Of a stretch of 56,899 nucleotides of DNA, positions 34,463-44,039 are shown in pieces; within the stretch, counting starts at the first letter, position 1, and each line of letters opens with the position of its first letter. The notes beneath the pieces were generated by a model. That model saw only the letters and a list, made by a program, of their open reading frames with translations, made no database searches and was not told where the DNA came from. Position numbers and translations under genes: made by a program. The DNA comes from a virus. The DNA lies in the IMG/VR virus record IMGVR_UViG_3300010400_000024, positions 1 to 56,899 of that record. One strand, given 5' to 3'.

Positions 34463-36010
34463 CTAGCTCTGACTTCTTGAACGAATACGCCGAGCCTCTT
34501 CAGCTTCTGCGTATTCCTTAGCAAGATCGGGATTCTCGGTAGCAGCCTGATGTAGTGCAACTTCAAAACTAACAGGCGTACCCTCAGCATTAGCCTTAAC
34601 CATGACTTCCTTTGCTTTCTCGGAAAGCATCTTAGCAGCAGAGCTTCCTTCACCTTCAGGATTCTCACGAACACGCCCACTACCGACTTCACCGTAATCA
34701 ACAATAGCCTTATCAGTAGTAAGAACATCGAGAACTTCCTGAAGATCAGTGATACTGGCCGTACCTTCATGGAACTTCTTAGCGATACCCTCGATCTTTC
34801 CAAGAGCAATACCACTAAGTCCCTTATTAGTGCTTACACGCTCTGCATCGTCGCCCTCACCCTTAAGAGTTACGATACGCTCGTAACGCTCAGAGAAGTT
34901 CTTGGCGATACGATCATCTTCTGCCTTCTGAAGCTTCTTCATTCTTTCAGCCTCTTCAGGGAACTCTTCAGCAAACTGCTTTGCTTTCTTGTTATCCTCA
35001 TGGAACTTCTTGAGAGGCGCAACAGTCTCGACGATTGCTACAATTTCAGCATTAACAGCATCGTCAGTTGCATCTTCGGGAAGTCCTAGAGCAACAAGAG
35101 TCTCCTTAGCCAATTTCACGTCACTACCCTCCTTTGTGTCTTGTGGCGGTGGACTATCCCTACGGATACCCTCACCATCTTTATCTCCTGAAATATCTTC
35201 ACCATCTTCTCGTGGTTGAGGAGGACTACCAGTACCAGGCTCACTATGTTCCATATCAATTTCTTCTGCCTTGGTAACAACGCGCCAACTCTCGCCGTTG
35301 TTATCACTAGCAATCCACTTACCATCCTTGTACCGAAACTTTGTAGTTTCCTCTTCTAGCACCGCCTCCGAGAAGTTGATGGGAACCATATCTTTCATCC
35401 AAGGCTTATTAGTAAGCCCTCCACCGACAACAACGTTCTCAAACGTTTCGCCTGTTTCTTCGTCAAGATAATCATCGTAGAACATAGGGCTAAAGTACTT
35501 CCACTCACCATCTTTAATCTCTGACAATGCAGTAGGCGTAAACTCGATCTGTGCCCACACACCATCATCACGCAACTCCATATCTCGATACCAACCACTT
35601 GCTTTGTCACCTTTAGCCTTATCCGTACCATGCTCGTAGTCTGTGTTAATCTCGATCCTACGAACGTTCTCCTTGAAATTCTTGACGTAATCACTAGCCG
35701 TCTTGTGATTAACCGTTGTGTCACCATAAACAGGATGAGGCCAGTGACCAAACGGGAAAATCTGAATCCAAGGCAACTCACCTTCTTTAACATCAACCAA
35801 CGAGGCGCTAAAGTTCTTAACCGGAACTGCAACGCTTCGTTCGCTGAAATTCTTGCCACTATTAGCATAGATCGCACGAAGCTGTTTGACAGCATCAGCA
35901 CGATTAGCATGGCAACTACCATTACCACCATGAATAGGCGTATCCGTAGCCTTATCAGCTACACAGAACTGATCGCCTTTCTTCACTACCTTGTACTTAG
36001 TTGTTGGCAT
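34463..36010 (-). CDS. Head maturation protease fused to scaffold (Mu gpI-like)
   Basis: 515 residues from the ATG at 36010 (GGAG upstream; GTG at 36016 is the alternative). After a ~50-residue N-terminal domain, residues about 70-220 match the Mu I-protein protease: IQIFPFGHWPHPVYGD, INTDYEHGT, ASGWYRDMELRDDGVWAQIEFTP, KYFSPMFYDD, GGGLTNKPWM. The long charged helical C-terminal half is the scaffold. A repeated (K/I)-N-F-S-(E/A) occurs four times, perhaps marking self-cleavage sites. Confidence 0.83.
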   Translation of the reverse strand: MPTTKYKVVKKGDQFCVADKATDTPIHGGNGSCHANRADAVKQLRAIYANSGKNFSERSVAVPVKNFSASLVDVKEGELPWIQIFPFGHWPHPVYGDTTVNHKTASDYVKNFKENVRRIEINTDYEHGTDKAKGDKASGWYRDMELRDDGVWAQIEFTPTALSEIKDGEWKYFSPMFYDDYLDEETGETFENVVVGGGLTNKPWMKDMVPINFSEAVLEEETTKFRYKDGKWIASDNNGESWRVVTKAEEIDMEHSEPGTGSPPQPREDGEDISGDKDGEGIRRDSPPPQDTKEGSDVKLAKETLVALGLPEDATDDAVNAEIVAIVETVAPLKKFHEDNKKAKQFAEEFPEEAERMKKLQKAEDDRIAKNFSERYERIVTLKGEGDDAERVSTNKGLSGIALGKIEGIAKKFHEGTASITDLQEVLDVLTTDKAIVDYGEVGSGRVRENPEGEGSSAAKMLSEKAKEVMVKANAEGTPVSFEVALHQAATENPDLAKEYAEAEEARRIRSRSQS

Positions 36011-36012
36011 AA

Positions 36013-37509
36013 TCACGCTCCACTCGTAGGCGATTTTCCTACGTTACCCGGCTTCGTTTGTCCACCTGCACTAGCACCCGCAGGAAGAACAACCCCGCCA
36101 GGAGTAGTAGTCGTTGTCTTACTGATAGGAACAGGATTACCCTGCTCATCAGTCTGACCCTGCAACAAAATCTGCTCTCGTCTTTGCTGTTCAGTGAACT
36201 CAGGACGATCCTCAAGCTTAACCGGGATATCGAGAACATTACGGAACCACTGTTCAGTTTCCAAGTCCATAGTGATAGCGCCACTCTTGACCATGTTAGC
36301 GATACCGGCTGTCCACATCTGAACGTCCTTAGCCTCACCGATGTTGCGTACCTTCATCTTCGGGAACTGATCTGTTTCAAAGTTGTAAGCAACCAAGTTA
36401 GGGATCAAATACTGATTGAAGTACTCGCAGATAAGATTAGCCAAGTACTTCATCGCCTTAAGGAACATATCAGCCGCAGTAGCACCTGTAGCGCGTCCAC
36501 CACCACTACCTTCAATTCCAAGATTGAGGAACTGAACCATGATGTTCTTCATAATCATGTTATCATGGTGGTTCGCGCTTTCAAGAGCATTGACCAAGTT
36601 GCCACTCAACTCAGCAAACCCCACAGTCATGCGATTTGTGCGAACGATGTAAGAACTCTCATTCGTCCTAAGATTAGCACCTAGCTCATGTGCAATCTTA
36701 CGATCCTGTGGCGTATGTCCTGGGCCTAGCTCGATATCAGGAACACCAATACCATGACGCTCTTTCTGGATAGCATCAATACGGTAAAGAATGTCCTTGT
36801 AGTACCAGTGAGGGTAAGCACTCCGAAGAATGCTCTCACCTTCAAGATTACCGCCCGACTTATCGAAGGTAAAGACCATAGCCTTTTCAATCGGAATCTT
36901 TACCTCTTTAGATTGCCCATCAGCTTGAATAGCCTGCTGAAGAATCTCTATAGGGCCACCGTTATCATCGTAGTTAAACTGTGTAATAGTAGAAGCAGGG
37001 CGGGGAGCAAGCTTACGAAGCATTGTGTACTTGCGACGGTTTGCCATTGAGTTGGTTTTCTTTGGTGCCCACTCTCGCAACTCATATACTGGTTCAGCAA
37101 CAAAGAAACCATCCTCTAGCATCTGACAGATATTCTGCAAGACAACAAGCCAAGGAGTTGTCATTGCATGGAAGATGTTAAAGTCTACAAACTCCCAAAT
37201 CGCCTGATGCTCGTCTGTCTCGTCGTAAGCATCAATGTAGTAATCTCCACCTAAGATCGGTGTCTTACCAGCTCGTAGACTTACTCTTACCGAAGCATCG
37301 CCTCTTACCATCTTCTTGTAAGTAAGTGTGGCTTGGCGTCTATTAGCTAGCTCAGGTACAACCTCTCTAATAGAACTAGCTTGTGAGCTACCAATCTCTT
37401 CAAACCCAGGAGGCTTAATATCCGTTTGAACGGTATACTGCGTACCCGAAACTTGACGGGTAGGCGTCTGGTCTTTCTTCTTAAGAGTAGGTAGTTTGGG
37501 TGCTGCCAC
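36013..37509 (-). CDS. Portal protein (DUF935/Mu gp29-like)
   Basis: 498 residues. Pattern of DUF935 portals: SIREVVPELANRRQATLTYKKMVRGDASVRVSLRA early, the VLQNICQMLEDGF helix, IPIEKAMVF, GESILRSAYPHWYYKD, then the long helical wing/stem and a Gly/Pro-rich tail. Forms the dodecameric DNA gate. GTG start immediately after the terminase stop. Confidence 0.85.
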   Translation of the reverse strand: MAAPKLPTLKKKDQTPTRQVSGTQYTVQTDIKPPGFEEIGSSQASSIREVVPELANRRQATLTYKKMVRGDASVRVSLRAGKTPILGGDYYIDAYDETDEHQAIWEFVDFNIFHAMTTPWLVVLQNICQMLEDGFFVAEPVYELREWAPKKTNSMANRRKYTMLRKLAPRPASTITQFNYDDNGGPIEILQQAIQADGQSKEVKIPIEKAMVFTFDKSGGNLEGESILRSAYPHWYYKDILYRIDAIQKERHGIGVPDIELGPGHTPQDRKIAHELGANLRTNESSYIVRTNRMTVGFAELSGNLVNALESANHHDNMIMKNIMVQFLNLGIEGSGGGRATGATAADMFLKAMKYLANLICEYFNQYLIPNLVAYNFETDQFPKMKVRNIGEAKDVQMWTAGIANMVKSGAITMDLETEQWFRNVLDIPVKLEDRPEFTEQQRREQILLQGQTDEQGNPVPISKTTTTTPGGVVLPAGASAGGQTKPGNVGKSPTSGA

Positions 37510-38982
37510 TTAGTACCCTATCGGTCTATCTAGGTTTAACCCTGTTTTCAGTGTAAAGAACCCTTCCGCTTCACTATCGCGGTAGTTAGCAGGATCATAT
37601 ATGTCCGATAGACTAGCCCCTTTGATAACTTCAAACTGGTTGAAGAAATAGCGTAGTGCATCAGGGCCGTGGTCATCATAGTCATGTTGATTACGGATAC
37701 CGGGTTTACTCTGCAAATTCCGTTGTGTTCTAGCTGCTGTAACAGGTGGAGTTTTCAGTTCTCCTAGCTGACGAATAAGCTCAGTACAGCTAGGATCAAC
37801 AAACAGTTTAGGTTGACCGTCAGGTTGAATCTTCATCCAACGTTTAACTGCTTCAACTCCATCACCCCAAGCTATATCACCATCGGCTTCAACCATTTTA
37901 TGCCAGATAAGCTCGATAGTCGCAATCTCATCGGCTCCGCGAGCATCGGCTGATACACGATCAAGGTGGTAGCCCTCAGGCATATTACGATTCATGAGAT
38001 AATAAGCATGTTCATACGTTGTCTTATATCTCTCTTGGTATTCCTGCCAAACATAAACGTTCTGCATCGGATCAACCATGATATCCAAGGCAACAAACGG
38101 ATCACTAAACCCAAAGTCCATTGCAACCCAAGTTTCCCATGCGGGGTTATAACGAATAGGCTTAACATGAACAGTCTCATCCCATTCATCGTAAATCTTA
38201 CCTTCAAACGAAGTAAACTCAGCGGCATACTCTTGCAGCCAGTAATGCAAGCTTACCTTGTTGTGAATTCGCACTAGTTCTCTATTACAACCGCAAGGCC
38301 CATGTACTTCGTAATGCTTAGGACTACTACTATCTCGATCAATGATGTTCTTACAAAGAGGATCGAATCCACCTGGATATTTAACTGTGTTCATCCAAGT
38401 TGGAAATCTCCAACTCTCATATTCATCTTCACTCAATGTCTGGCCGATCTTCCACATACCTTTGTACCAGTTGTTTCCTCGTGGTGTAGAAGGAAAGTCA
38501 CAGCTACCGAGTTTATCCGACAAAGCCGGCTCTAGGTACTGATCCCAGATCATCCGTGTATGCAGAGCAGCCTCACTTAGTACAGCATGATCTAGACCTT
38601 CACCAACCAAACTGTCAGGCTTCTCTGCGCTAACAACTTCAAGGATTGTGTTCCAAGGCATCTGAATACGCATATCGCCTTGCTTGACGTTGTATGACTT
38701 CCTAATCTTACTTCCCAACTTGAGTTTTCGAACCAAGTCGTCATATACAACGCGAAACTCCTTTTCACCAGTCCTATACGTAGTACCAACGATCCAGTAA
38801 TACGCATTAGGTACAAACATCTTCTTCGTTAGATCATGACCCACCATCTGTGTCTTACCAAATCTTCTTCCGCAACAAGGAATACGGAACCTTGCATTAG
38901 AATGGTGGAAAGGCCACTGACAATCGTGGGGGTTGTACTTGATCTCCTTAAACAGCGTTTCTAGATTGATATTAGTTTCCAT
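37510..38982 (-). CDS. terL: Terminase large subunit
   Basis: 490 residues from ATG 38982 (a longer frame exists but would run inside the upstream membrane gene). Walker A G-R-R-F-G-K-T (38-44), Walker B-like LDHAVLSEAA (Ser-Glu in place of Asp-Glu), then the RNase-H nuclease: VAMDFGFSDP, VSADARGADE and DDHGPDALRYF carry the metal-binding acids. A Cys-rich CGCNR segment lies in between. Motor and nuclease of DNA packaging. Confidence 0.93.
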   Translation of the reverse strand: METNINLETLFKEIKYNPHDCQWPFHHSNARFRIPCCGRRFGKTQMVGHDLTKKMFVPNAYYWIVGTTYRTGEKEFRVVYDDLVRKLKLGSKIRKSYNVKQGDMRIQMPWNTILEVVSAEKPDSLVGEGLDHAVLSEAALHTRMIWDQYLEPALSDKLGSCDFPSTPRGNNWYKGMWKIGQTLSEDEYESWRFPTWMNTVKYPGGFDPLCKNIIDRDSSSPKHYEVHGPCGCNRELVRIHNKVSLHYWLQEYAAEFTSFEGKIYDEWDETVHVKPIRYNPAWETWVAMDFGFSDPFVALDIMVDPMQNVYVWQEYQERYKTTYEHAYYLMNRNMPEGYHLDRVSADARGADEIATIELIWHKMVEADGDIAWGDGVEAVKRWMKIQPDGQPKLFVDPSCTELIRQLGELKTPPVTAARTQRNLQSKPGIRNQHDYDDHGPDALRYFFNQFEVIKGASLSDIYDPANYRDSEAEGFFTLKTGLNLDRPIGY

Positions 38983-39169
38983 TTTCAAGTCTCTTCTCTG
39001 CCAATGCAACTCTGTATGCTGCCCAGTGCGAAGCAACATTAGCATAGATACTGATAGCCGAAACAAAAGCTATGCTATAAATCCATCCAGTGTAAAGTGA
39101 AATTGGAATCATTGCTGCCCATACAAACACTAAGAACAACTCAAACTTACTGGATGCTATCAGGCGCAT
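38972..39169 (-). CDS. Two-helix membrane protein (65 aa)
   Basis: 65 residues with two hydrophobic helices (about 10-27 and 31-48) and a charged tail. Start at 39169 preferred; the frame is open to 39208. Overlaps the terminase start by 11 nt. Membrane proteins are unusual directly before a terminase gene; function unknown. Confidence 0.5.
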   Translation of the reverse strand: MRLIASSKFELFLVFVWAAMIPISLYTGWIYSIAFVSAISIYANVASHWAAYRVALAEKRLENGN

Positions 39170-39455
39170 GTTCCCACTGACCTTCCTTGATCCAACCATG
39201 AAGGCCACAAGAGCACCTAATAGACTCTTCCAACGTCAATGGCTCATCACTAGTTTTTGTCCAGATAGGTCTATCTCCCACTTCAGTCCAAAAGATAGCT
39301 ATAGCACATATCTCGTCATCCTTCTTCTGATGTGCTAGCATTACGCCTGAGATTTTATTGCGGTAACGAATGAAGGAGCCTCTAATTCCCTTCCCAAAGT
39401 TAATGATGAAATCCTGTTCAAACTCCCTATCTGTTCTATGGCCGATATCGCTCAC
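39147..39455 (-). CDS. DUF6527-like zinc-binding protein
   Basis: 102 residues; the C-terminal C-S-C-G-L-H-G-W-I-K-E-G-Q-W resembles the C-x-C-G-x-H-x-(F/W)-I core of DUF6527-type proteins, with a zinc site. ATGA overlap with the nuclease gene upstream. Function unknown; assignment tentative. Confidence 0.5.
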   Translation of the reverse strand: MSDIGHRTDREFEQDFIINFGKGIRGSFIRYRNKISGVMLAHQKKDDEICAIAIFWTEVGDRPIWTKTSDEPLTLEESIRCSCGLHGWIKEGQWEHAPDSIQ

Positions 39456-39799
39456 TTGTAGTCTTTCTTCTCTACAAGCCCGCTCTCAACCATAGCGTCA
39501 TTGATAACAAGACCATCTTTAGTGCGAGTGATGATTGCATCTACTCGACCGCCATACTTGTCGTAACCAACTGACGCCAAAGCAATTTTCTCGCCTACAG
39601 GCAGCAATTCCTTCAGTTTTGCCAAAGCCTCTTTAGCACCGGGTTGGAGAGGTTTCATCTCAGGAGCGTTAATGCCTGCAACACGAATTGATTGGCGTTT
39701 CTTGATAATACCCATGCCCATGTCGATATCACAGTAAAAGGTATCTCCATCATAATGATCAATAACTGTACCTCTAGGCCATTCCCATATCTCTGCCAT
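39452..39799 (-). CDS. Staphylococcal-nuclease-like (SNase) protein
   Basis: 115 residues matching the SNase/thermonuclease fold: VIDHYDGDTFYCDID, IRVAGINAPEM (catalytic Arg and Glu), YDKYGGRVDAII (second Arg), and VINDAMVESGL. Shorter than the S. aureus enzyme and without signal peptide, so it acts in the host cytoplasm. Role in a late operon unclear: host DNA breakdown or packaging clean-up are possible. Confidence 0.82.
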   Translation of the reverse strand: MAEIWEWPRGTVIDHYDGDTFYCDIDMGMGIIKKRQSIRVAGINAPEMKPLQPGAKEALAKLKELLPVGEKIALASVGYDKYGGRVDAIITRTKDGLVINDAMVESGLVEKKDYK

Positions 39800-40101
39800 T
39801 ACGGATTCACCTTAAACTCCAACGGGCCAACATTAGGTGATTCTGGAGCGGCTGTGAAACGGGGATAAAGGAAGTAATGCCCAGAAGCCCAATTGCCGCC
39901 CAACGTAGTGTCAATGAGACAATGAAGCCTCATCTTATTCACCGCATCAACTGTGGCGACTTGATTGTTCATCTTCACATTGCCAGCTTTGTCCTTAACA
40001 TCATAGCGAGGACTCAACGTAGTAAGATCAGTGACCCCATTCAAGGTATCATCAATATCAACGATCAGTTCCTCGATAGAGCCGATAGTTATGCTTTCCA
40101 T
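39799..40101 (-). CDS. Beta-rich structural protein candidate (100 aa)
   Basis: 100 residues with beta-sandwich look (LIVDIDDTLNGVTDLTTLSPRYDVKDKAGN...HYFLYPRF). Start set to 40101 for GGAAGGCGAG upstream. TAATG with the nuclease gene. Possibly a virion accessory protein. Confidence 0.55.
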   Translation of the reverse strand: MESITIGSIEELIVDIDDTLNGVTDLTTLSPRYDVKDKAGNVKMNNQVATVDAVNKMRLHCLIDTTLGGNWASGHYFLYPRFTAAPESPNVGPLEFKVNP

Positions 40102-41903
40102 ACTCTCGCCTTCCATCGTGGTTTAGAAGATTTAGCAAAAAACCTCTTCATATCATTTGCCTGCTTAATCCTACTAACCATCTTTACCGTATAGTGCCTG
40201 TACATTCTGAATGCTACAAGATTAGATGGAGCGTAATTACCAAACCTCAAATACACCGTTGCAGCATCAGAGCCTAGTTGGACATATGTTTCATTGGCAG
40301 AGGGAGTAAGCCTTAACGTTGCTGTTCCCGTTTCAAGATAGCCAGCTATATCTGTACTGCTAGGCGTTAGAACAACTTGAGCTGTTCCTGTGTCACTTGG
40401 TTGATATGCCTCAACTGTAGAAACTGTGAAAGTAACTCGGGCCGTTCCACTATCACTTCCGTCAAATGTATCTGTTGATGTTGGTGAGAGTGACAACCTA
40501 ACGCTGCCTGATTCAACGTACTGAGCGGTATCCGAGCTGCTTGGGATGAGTCCGAGGTTGGCGGTGTTGCTATCGGTTCCACCGATAATCTCCGATCCGC
40601 TAGGAACTAGATTAATAGTACTAACCGAACCATCTACGAACTGTGCAGTATCACCAGTGGAAGGAATCAAGTTGACATTAACCGTTCCAGTGTCAACTCC
40701 ACCACCAGCGGGGCCTTCTTGTGTTGTTATAGGTGTCAACACTACAATCGCAGTACTGCCATCCACGAATATAGCTACATCAGCACTCGATGGTGTTAAT
40801 GCGACGATAATCGTATTCTGATCAACCCCCGAAATAATATTCGCAGAAGATGGCGTCAAAGCGAGGATAGCTGTGTTCGCCTCTACGTATTGAGCTATGT
40901 CTGCACTACTTGGTGTTAATAGCAATGACACAGTAGCTAGATCAACCGTACCATAGGCATCACTTACTGAAGGCGTCAATGCTACAATCACTGTGTTCGT
41001 TTCAACGTCCTGTGCAGTATCAGTAGACGAAGGAGTTAACAACACTACAGCAGTATTGCTATCAGTGAACTCCTTACCCTCTAATGCCGTCATTGTCAAT
41101 GCTAACAACACAGTGGTTTGATCTACAGCAGCAAACACTTCAGCAGTACTTGGAGTTAACAAGACTATCGCAGTTGCTGCGTCATTGGTGTTACCAGTCT
41201 GAAATTCTGAGGCCGAGGGCGTCAGGAAAAGGGTCAAGGTACCCGCGTCTATATAAGAGGCGATTTCGACCGCACTCGGGGCCAGTCCGAGGGCTACCGT
41301 CGCTTGGTCTATCGCAGCATTAATTTCAACTGCACTAGGCGTTAATAGCACACTTACAGTGTTTTGATCGACATACGAAGCTATATCGGCACTTGTAGGA
41401 GTTAAAAGCACCACAACTGTTGCCGAATCAGTGTGTTCTAAGCCTTCAAACGTCGTAGAAGGCGTTAATAGCAAAGGAACTGTCGCGCTGTCTGTGTACT
41501 CCTTGCCTTCTTGCGTTGTGATGGGAGTTAACGCTAAGTTAACCGTGTTGCTATCAACGAAAGCAGCAATATCAGAGCTAGAAGGAGATAGAACAAGTGT
41601 AGCTGTGTTACTATCGACAAAAGCAGCGATATCACTACTAGAAGGAGTAAGGCTAAGTCTAGCAGTAGCACTTTCCACCGCCTGTTCTGTATCTGCACTA
41701 CTAGGAGTCAATGTCAATACCGCTGTATTCGCTTCAACCATCTGTTCATTCTCAACAACAGACGGTGTAAGCTTAACACTGACAGTACCGTTCTCAATGA
41801 ATTGAGCATTCTCAACCGTAGATGGAGTAAGCTTAAGCGTAACAGTAGCACTGTCCGTATAAGCAACAGCCCCACCTTGGTTGAAGAGTAGTACTAGACT
41901 CAT
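40089..41903 (-). CDS. Long repeat protein, probable virion fibre (LTPS repeats)
   Basis: 604 residues, over 85 % made of 26 full copies plus a partial copy of a ~20-residue beta repeat, consensus (D/E)-x-x-T-(A/V)-x-(L/V)-x-L-T-P-S-x-x-(D/E), ending in a 50-residue basic tail. Such repeats suggest an elongated beta fibre or adhesin. Copies differ strongly at DNA level, so the array is old. The same repeat appears four times in the tail-tip protein at 18397. The basic C-terminus may anchor it. No family recognised. Confidence 0.65.
   Translation of the reverse strand: MSLVLLFNQGGAVAYTDSATVTLKLTPSTVENAQFIENGTVSVKLTPSVVENEQMVEANTAVLTLTPSSADTEQAVESATARLSLTPSSSDIAAFVDSNTATLVLSPSSSDIAAFVDSNTVNLALTPITTQEGKEYTDSATVPLLLTPSTTFEGLEHTDSATVVVLLTPTSADIASYVDQNTVSVLLTPSAVEINAAIDQATVALGLAPSAVEIASYIDAGTLTLFLTPSASEFQTGNTNDAATAIVLLTPSTAEVFAAVDQTTVLLALTMTALEGKEFTDSNTAVVLLTPSSTDTAQDVETNTVIVALTPSVSDAYGTVDLATVSLLLTPSSADIAQYVEANTAILALTPSSANIISGVDQNTIIVALTPSSADVAIFVDGSTAIVVLTPITTQEGPAGGGVDTGTVNVNLIPSTGDTAQFVDGSVSTINLVPSGSEIIGGTDSNTANLGLIPSSSDTAQYVESGSVRLSLSPTSTDTFDGSDSGTARVTFTVSTVEAYQPSDTGTAQVVLTPSSTDIAGYLETGTATLRLTPSANETYVQLGSDAATVYLRFGNYAPSNLVAFRMYRHYTVKMVSRIKQANDMKRFFAKSSKPRWKARVWKA
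40242..41858 (-). repeat. Protein-level tandem repeat, ~20 residues x 26
   Basis: Coding tandem array inside the gene at 40089-41903. Repeat unit is 57-69 bp; conserved core at protein level T-x-x-L-T-P-S. Units around 41200-41300 are visibly richer in G and C than the rest. Confidence 0.75.
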
Positions 41904-41908
41904 ATGTT

Positions 41909-42805
41909 TTACGGAACCTTGTACTCCGTCCAACGACAAGTAGTGATCCACTTATCAGAAACAGCGTTAGCTGTGGCAACTGTGTAGTCGAGGAACACGC
42001 ACAGACCTTCTAGTGGACGCAACGTTACAACTTCATCCGCTCCTGGGAAGAATATCTCCCTATCAAACTGCTCGTAGCCTACCAACGTTAACGCTCGAGA
42101 GCCCCATGACTGTGTTACGATGGTTCCACCAGGCAAAGTCACAGTTAGCGTTGTACCTGAGCCAGTGTTCTCAGCAGATGAATCTTGCCATAGAGTTACT
42201 GAGGAATCACTGACTAAGTTGCTATCTGTTGGCACTTTGGTAACTGACGAGCCGTTAGTTGGTACCGCTGTAAACTTCCATATCCTAACTACAACAGGCT
42301 CTACTACCTTAGCAGCAGTAACCATCGAGTCTACGGTTATTTTGTCTACATCAACTAATCTCTTGCTACCAGTAGCATTGTGAATAGCAAAGATTTTCTG
42401 ACCAGTCGTACCAGCACGGCCTAGCGTTCTAAACGTGGCTGCGTAGCCGCGATAGAGGATATTTCGTTCATCAATCGGACTAACTCTTTGCGTAGCAACA
42501 ACGTAATTGACTACAACACCGATACCATGTGCTGCGGCAGTTGTACCGTCAATCCCCCTTGTTACAGTCCAGCTCGTAGTACCCTGGCCTCCTGTAACAA
42601 GCATTCTTTCGCCTTCAACGTCAATCTTGTACTGACCAGAGGCAGGAAAGTTTACAAAGCCCAAAACGACTAGTGTAGTACCTCCCGATCCTGGGTCAGA
42701 GTTAACAAGCGTATTGATATCGCTAACAGGTCTTTCGATAACATCAATCTCAGAAATACCCGAGGCGTTAGCGTTATCAGTTACTCCTACAGGTTTAGTT
42801 GGCAT
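41909..42805 (-). CDS. Virion structural protein (298 aa)
   Basis: 298 residues, beta-rich with Gly/Thr/Val. Contains EGERMLVTGGQGTTSWTVTRGIDGTTAAAHG, a motif common in phage head/tail surface proteins. Start set at 42805 (AGGCGGA upstream), overlapping the previous gene by 11 nt. Confidence 0.58.
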   Translation of the reverse strand: MPTKPVGVTDNANASGISEIDVIERPVSDINTLVNSDPGSGGTTLVVLGFVNFPASGQYKIDVEGERMLVTGGQGTTSWTVTRGIDGTTAAAHGIGVVVNYVVATQRVSPIDERNILYRGYAATFRTLGRAGTTGQKIFAIHNATGSKRLVDVDKITVDSMVTAAKVVEPVVVRIWKFTAVPTNGSSVTKVPTDSNLVSDSSVTLWQDSSAENTGSGTTLTVTLPGGTIVTQSWGSRALTLVGYEQFDREIFFPGADEVVTLRPLEGLCVFLDYTVATANAVSDKWITTCRWTEYKVP

Positions 42806-43559
42806 AAATCCGCCTATCCATTGGCTCATACATTTGACTTATAATCGGATTATCCACTCTATGACTACTTACATCGCTTCCTATAGGCAAAGCGTTAGTG
42901 GTTAGATGCAAACCGTCAATAATCCAGAAGTTACCGGCTGTAGAAGAGAAGTTAGCCGTTGTAGCGCCAATCCTCACTTCATCGCATCCAGTTGAGAAGT
43001 TTTGCGCTGTGCAACTAGCAGGAGTAGCAAGTCCTGTGTTGTCAAAGCCCTTGTAGCAGTTAATAGTCATAGTTCCGGTTGAGGCGTTACAATGCAAGTC
43101 CAGCTCAAAGCGCATCCACGTACTAAGAGGGATTACTGAGCTAGTTGTTCCTACTGTGGCATCAGCGGCAGACCTACAACTAATCGTTCCACCACCTGAT
43201 TCCATATCTACGCCTGCAATCCTAACTCCTGCCTTTCTAAACTCTACAATACGAAGTCCAGAAACAGGGATAATCGTGCAGTAGTACCACCATCGTAGTC
43301 TTAAGTCTACAACTGCTGAACCTATAGACGTAGAGTTCCAAGCAACATAGGTTATTGCTGTAGCCGTAGACGTTAGTGCCATCTTAATGGCTGTATTACC
43401 CTGAGCAGGCAACACCCCATTACTGTACTGGCACGTCATGTTAGCGCCAATAACTACAGAGTTGAAAGCATCAGCCTGACTATTACCACCGCTATTACCA
43501 GTCGTGACAGTAGTGCCGTCAGGCTGGCTATCGCAATCGTTAAAAAGCGGCAATGCCAT
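42795..43559 (-). CDS. Lectin-like jelly-roll structural protein
   Basis: 254 residues with a concanavalin/LamG-like succession of strands (VVDLRLRWWYYCTIIP, WMRFELDLHCNASTGTMTINCYKG, WIIDGLHLTTNALP). Likely a carbohydrate-binding virion decoration. TAATG coupling with the gene before. Confidence 0.6.
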   Translation of the reverse strand: MALPLFNDCDSQPDGTTVTTGNSGGNSQADAFNSVVIGANMTCQYSNGVLPAQGNTAIKMALTSTATAITYVAWNSTSIGSAVVDLRLRWWYYCTIIPVSGLRIVEFRKAGVRIAGVDMESGGGTISCRSAADATVGTTSSVIPLSTWMRFELDLHCNASTGTMTINCYKGFDNTGLATPASCTAQNFSTGCDEVRIGATTANFSSTAGNFWIIDGLHLTTNALPIGSDVSSHRVDNPIISQMYEPMDRRIYAN

Positions 43560-43855
43560 TAATCTGGCCCTGGCGGTGGAAACAACTGCTCAAAAACAGC
43601 TTCTGCACTATTACCAGCAGCTTCAAAGACTTCAAAGATAGTTTGCGTACCAAGGTCAATACTAGCCGTTCCTAAGTTAGCGCCATTTCCGTTCTGGCCG
43701 CCAAACAAAGTCACTAAGTAGTAATGAGCATTGGCTGTAGGTACTTCTACGCCTGTTTGAGTAGAAGAAGCAAAAGGTCTATACACGCACGATCTAGCAG
43801 CAACGCCACCAACCTGCGTAACGCCAATCCCTTTCAGGTTAAGCGTCTGTGGCAT
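43559..43855 (-). CDS. Hypothetical virion protein (98 aa)
   Basis: 98 residues, beta-rich, ends in PPPGPD. No family recognised; lies among surface-protein genes. GGAAG before the start. Confidence 0.55.
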   Translation of the reverse strand: MPQTLNLKGIGVTQVGGVAARSCVYRPFASSTQTGVEVPTANAHYYLVTLFGGQNGNGANLGTASIDLGTQTIFEVFEAAGNSAEAVFEQLFPPPGPD

Positions 43856-44024
43856 CTTCCGCAGGAGGCGCCTGGATTAAATAAGTCTGTCCATGCTCTA
43901 ACGAGTAAGCAGAAAAACTCATACCTTCAGGCAACAACTCTTGCATCTTGCCTAAAGCCTCATTAACCTCTGCCTCGTCTACACCTTCACCTACTTCTAG
44001 GTCAATCGCATACTTAACAGGCAT
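43839..44024 (-). CDS. Hypothetical small protein (61 aa)
   Basis: 61 residues, acidic alpha/beta (ferredoxin-like size). Start follows GGAGAGAT. Function unknown. Confidence 0.55.
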   Translation of the reverse strand: MPVKYAIDLEVGEGVDEAEVNEALGKMQELLPEGMSFSAYSLEHGQTYLIQAPPAEDATDA

Positions 44025-44039
44025 TATCTCTCCTAAGGT

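Noticed and set aside
40242-41858. CRISPR or DNA tandem array
   Set aside because: Units are repeats only at protein level, with unequal lengths and no identical spacer-repeat pattern.
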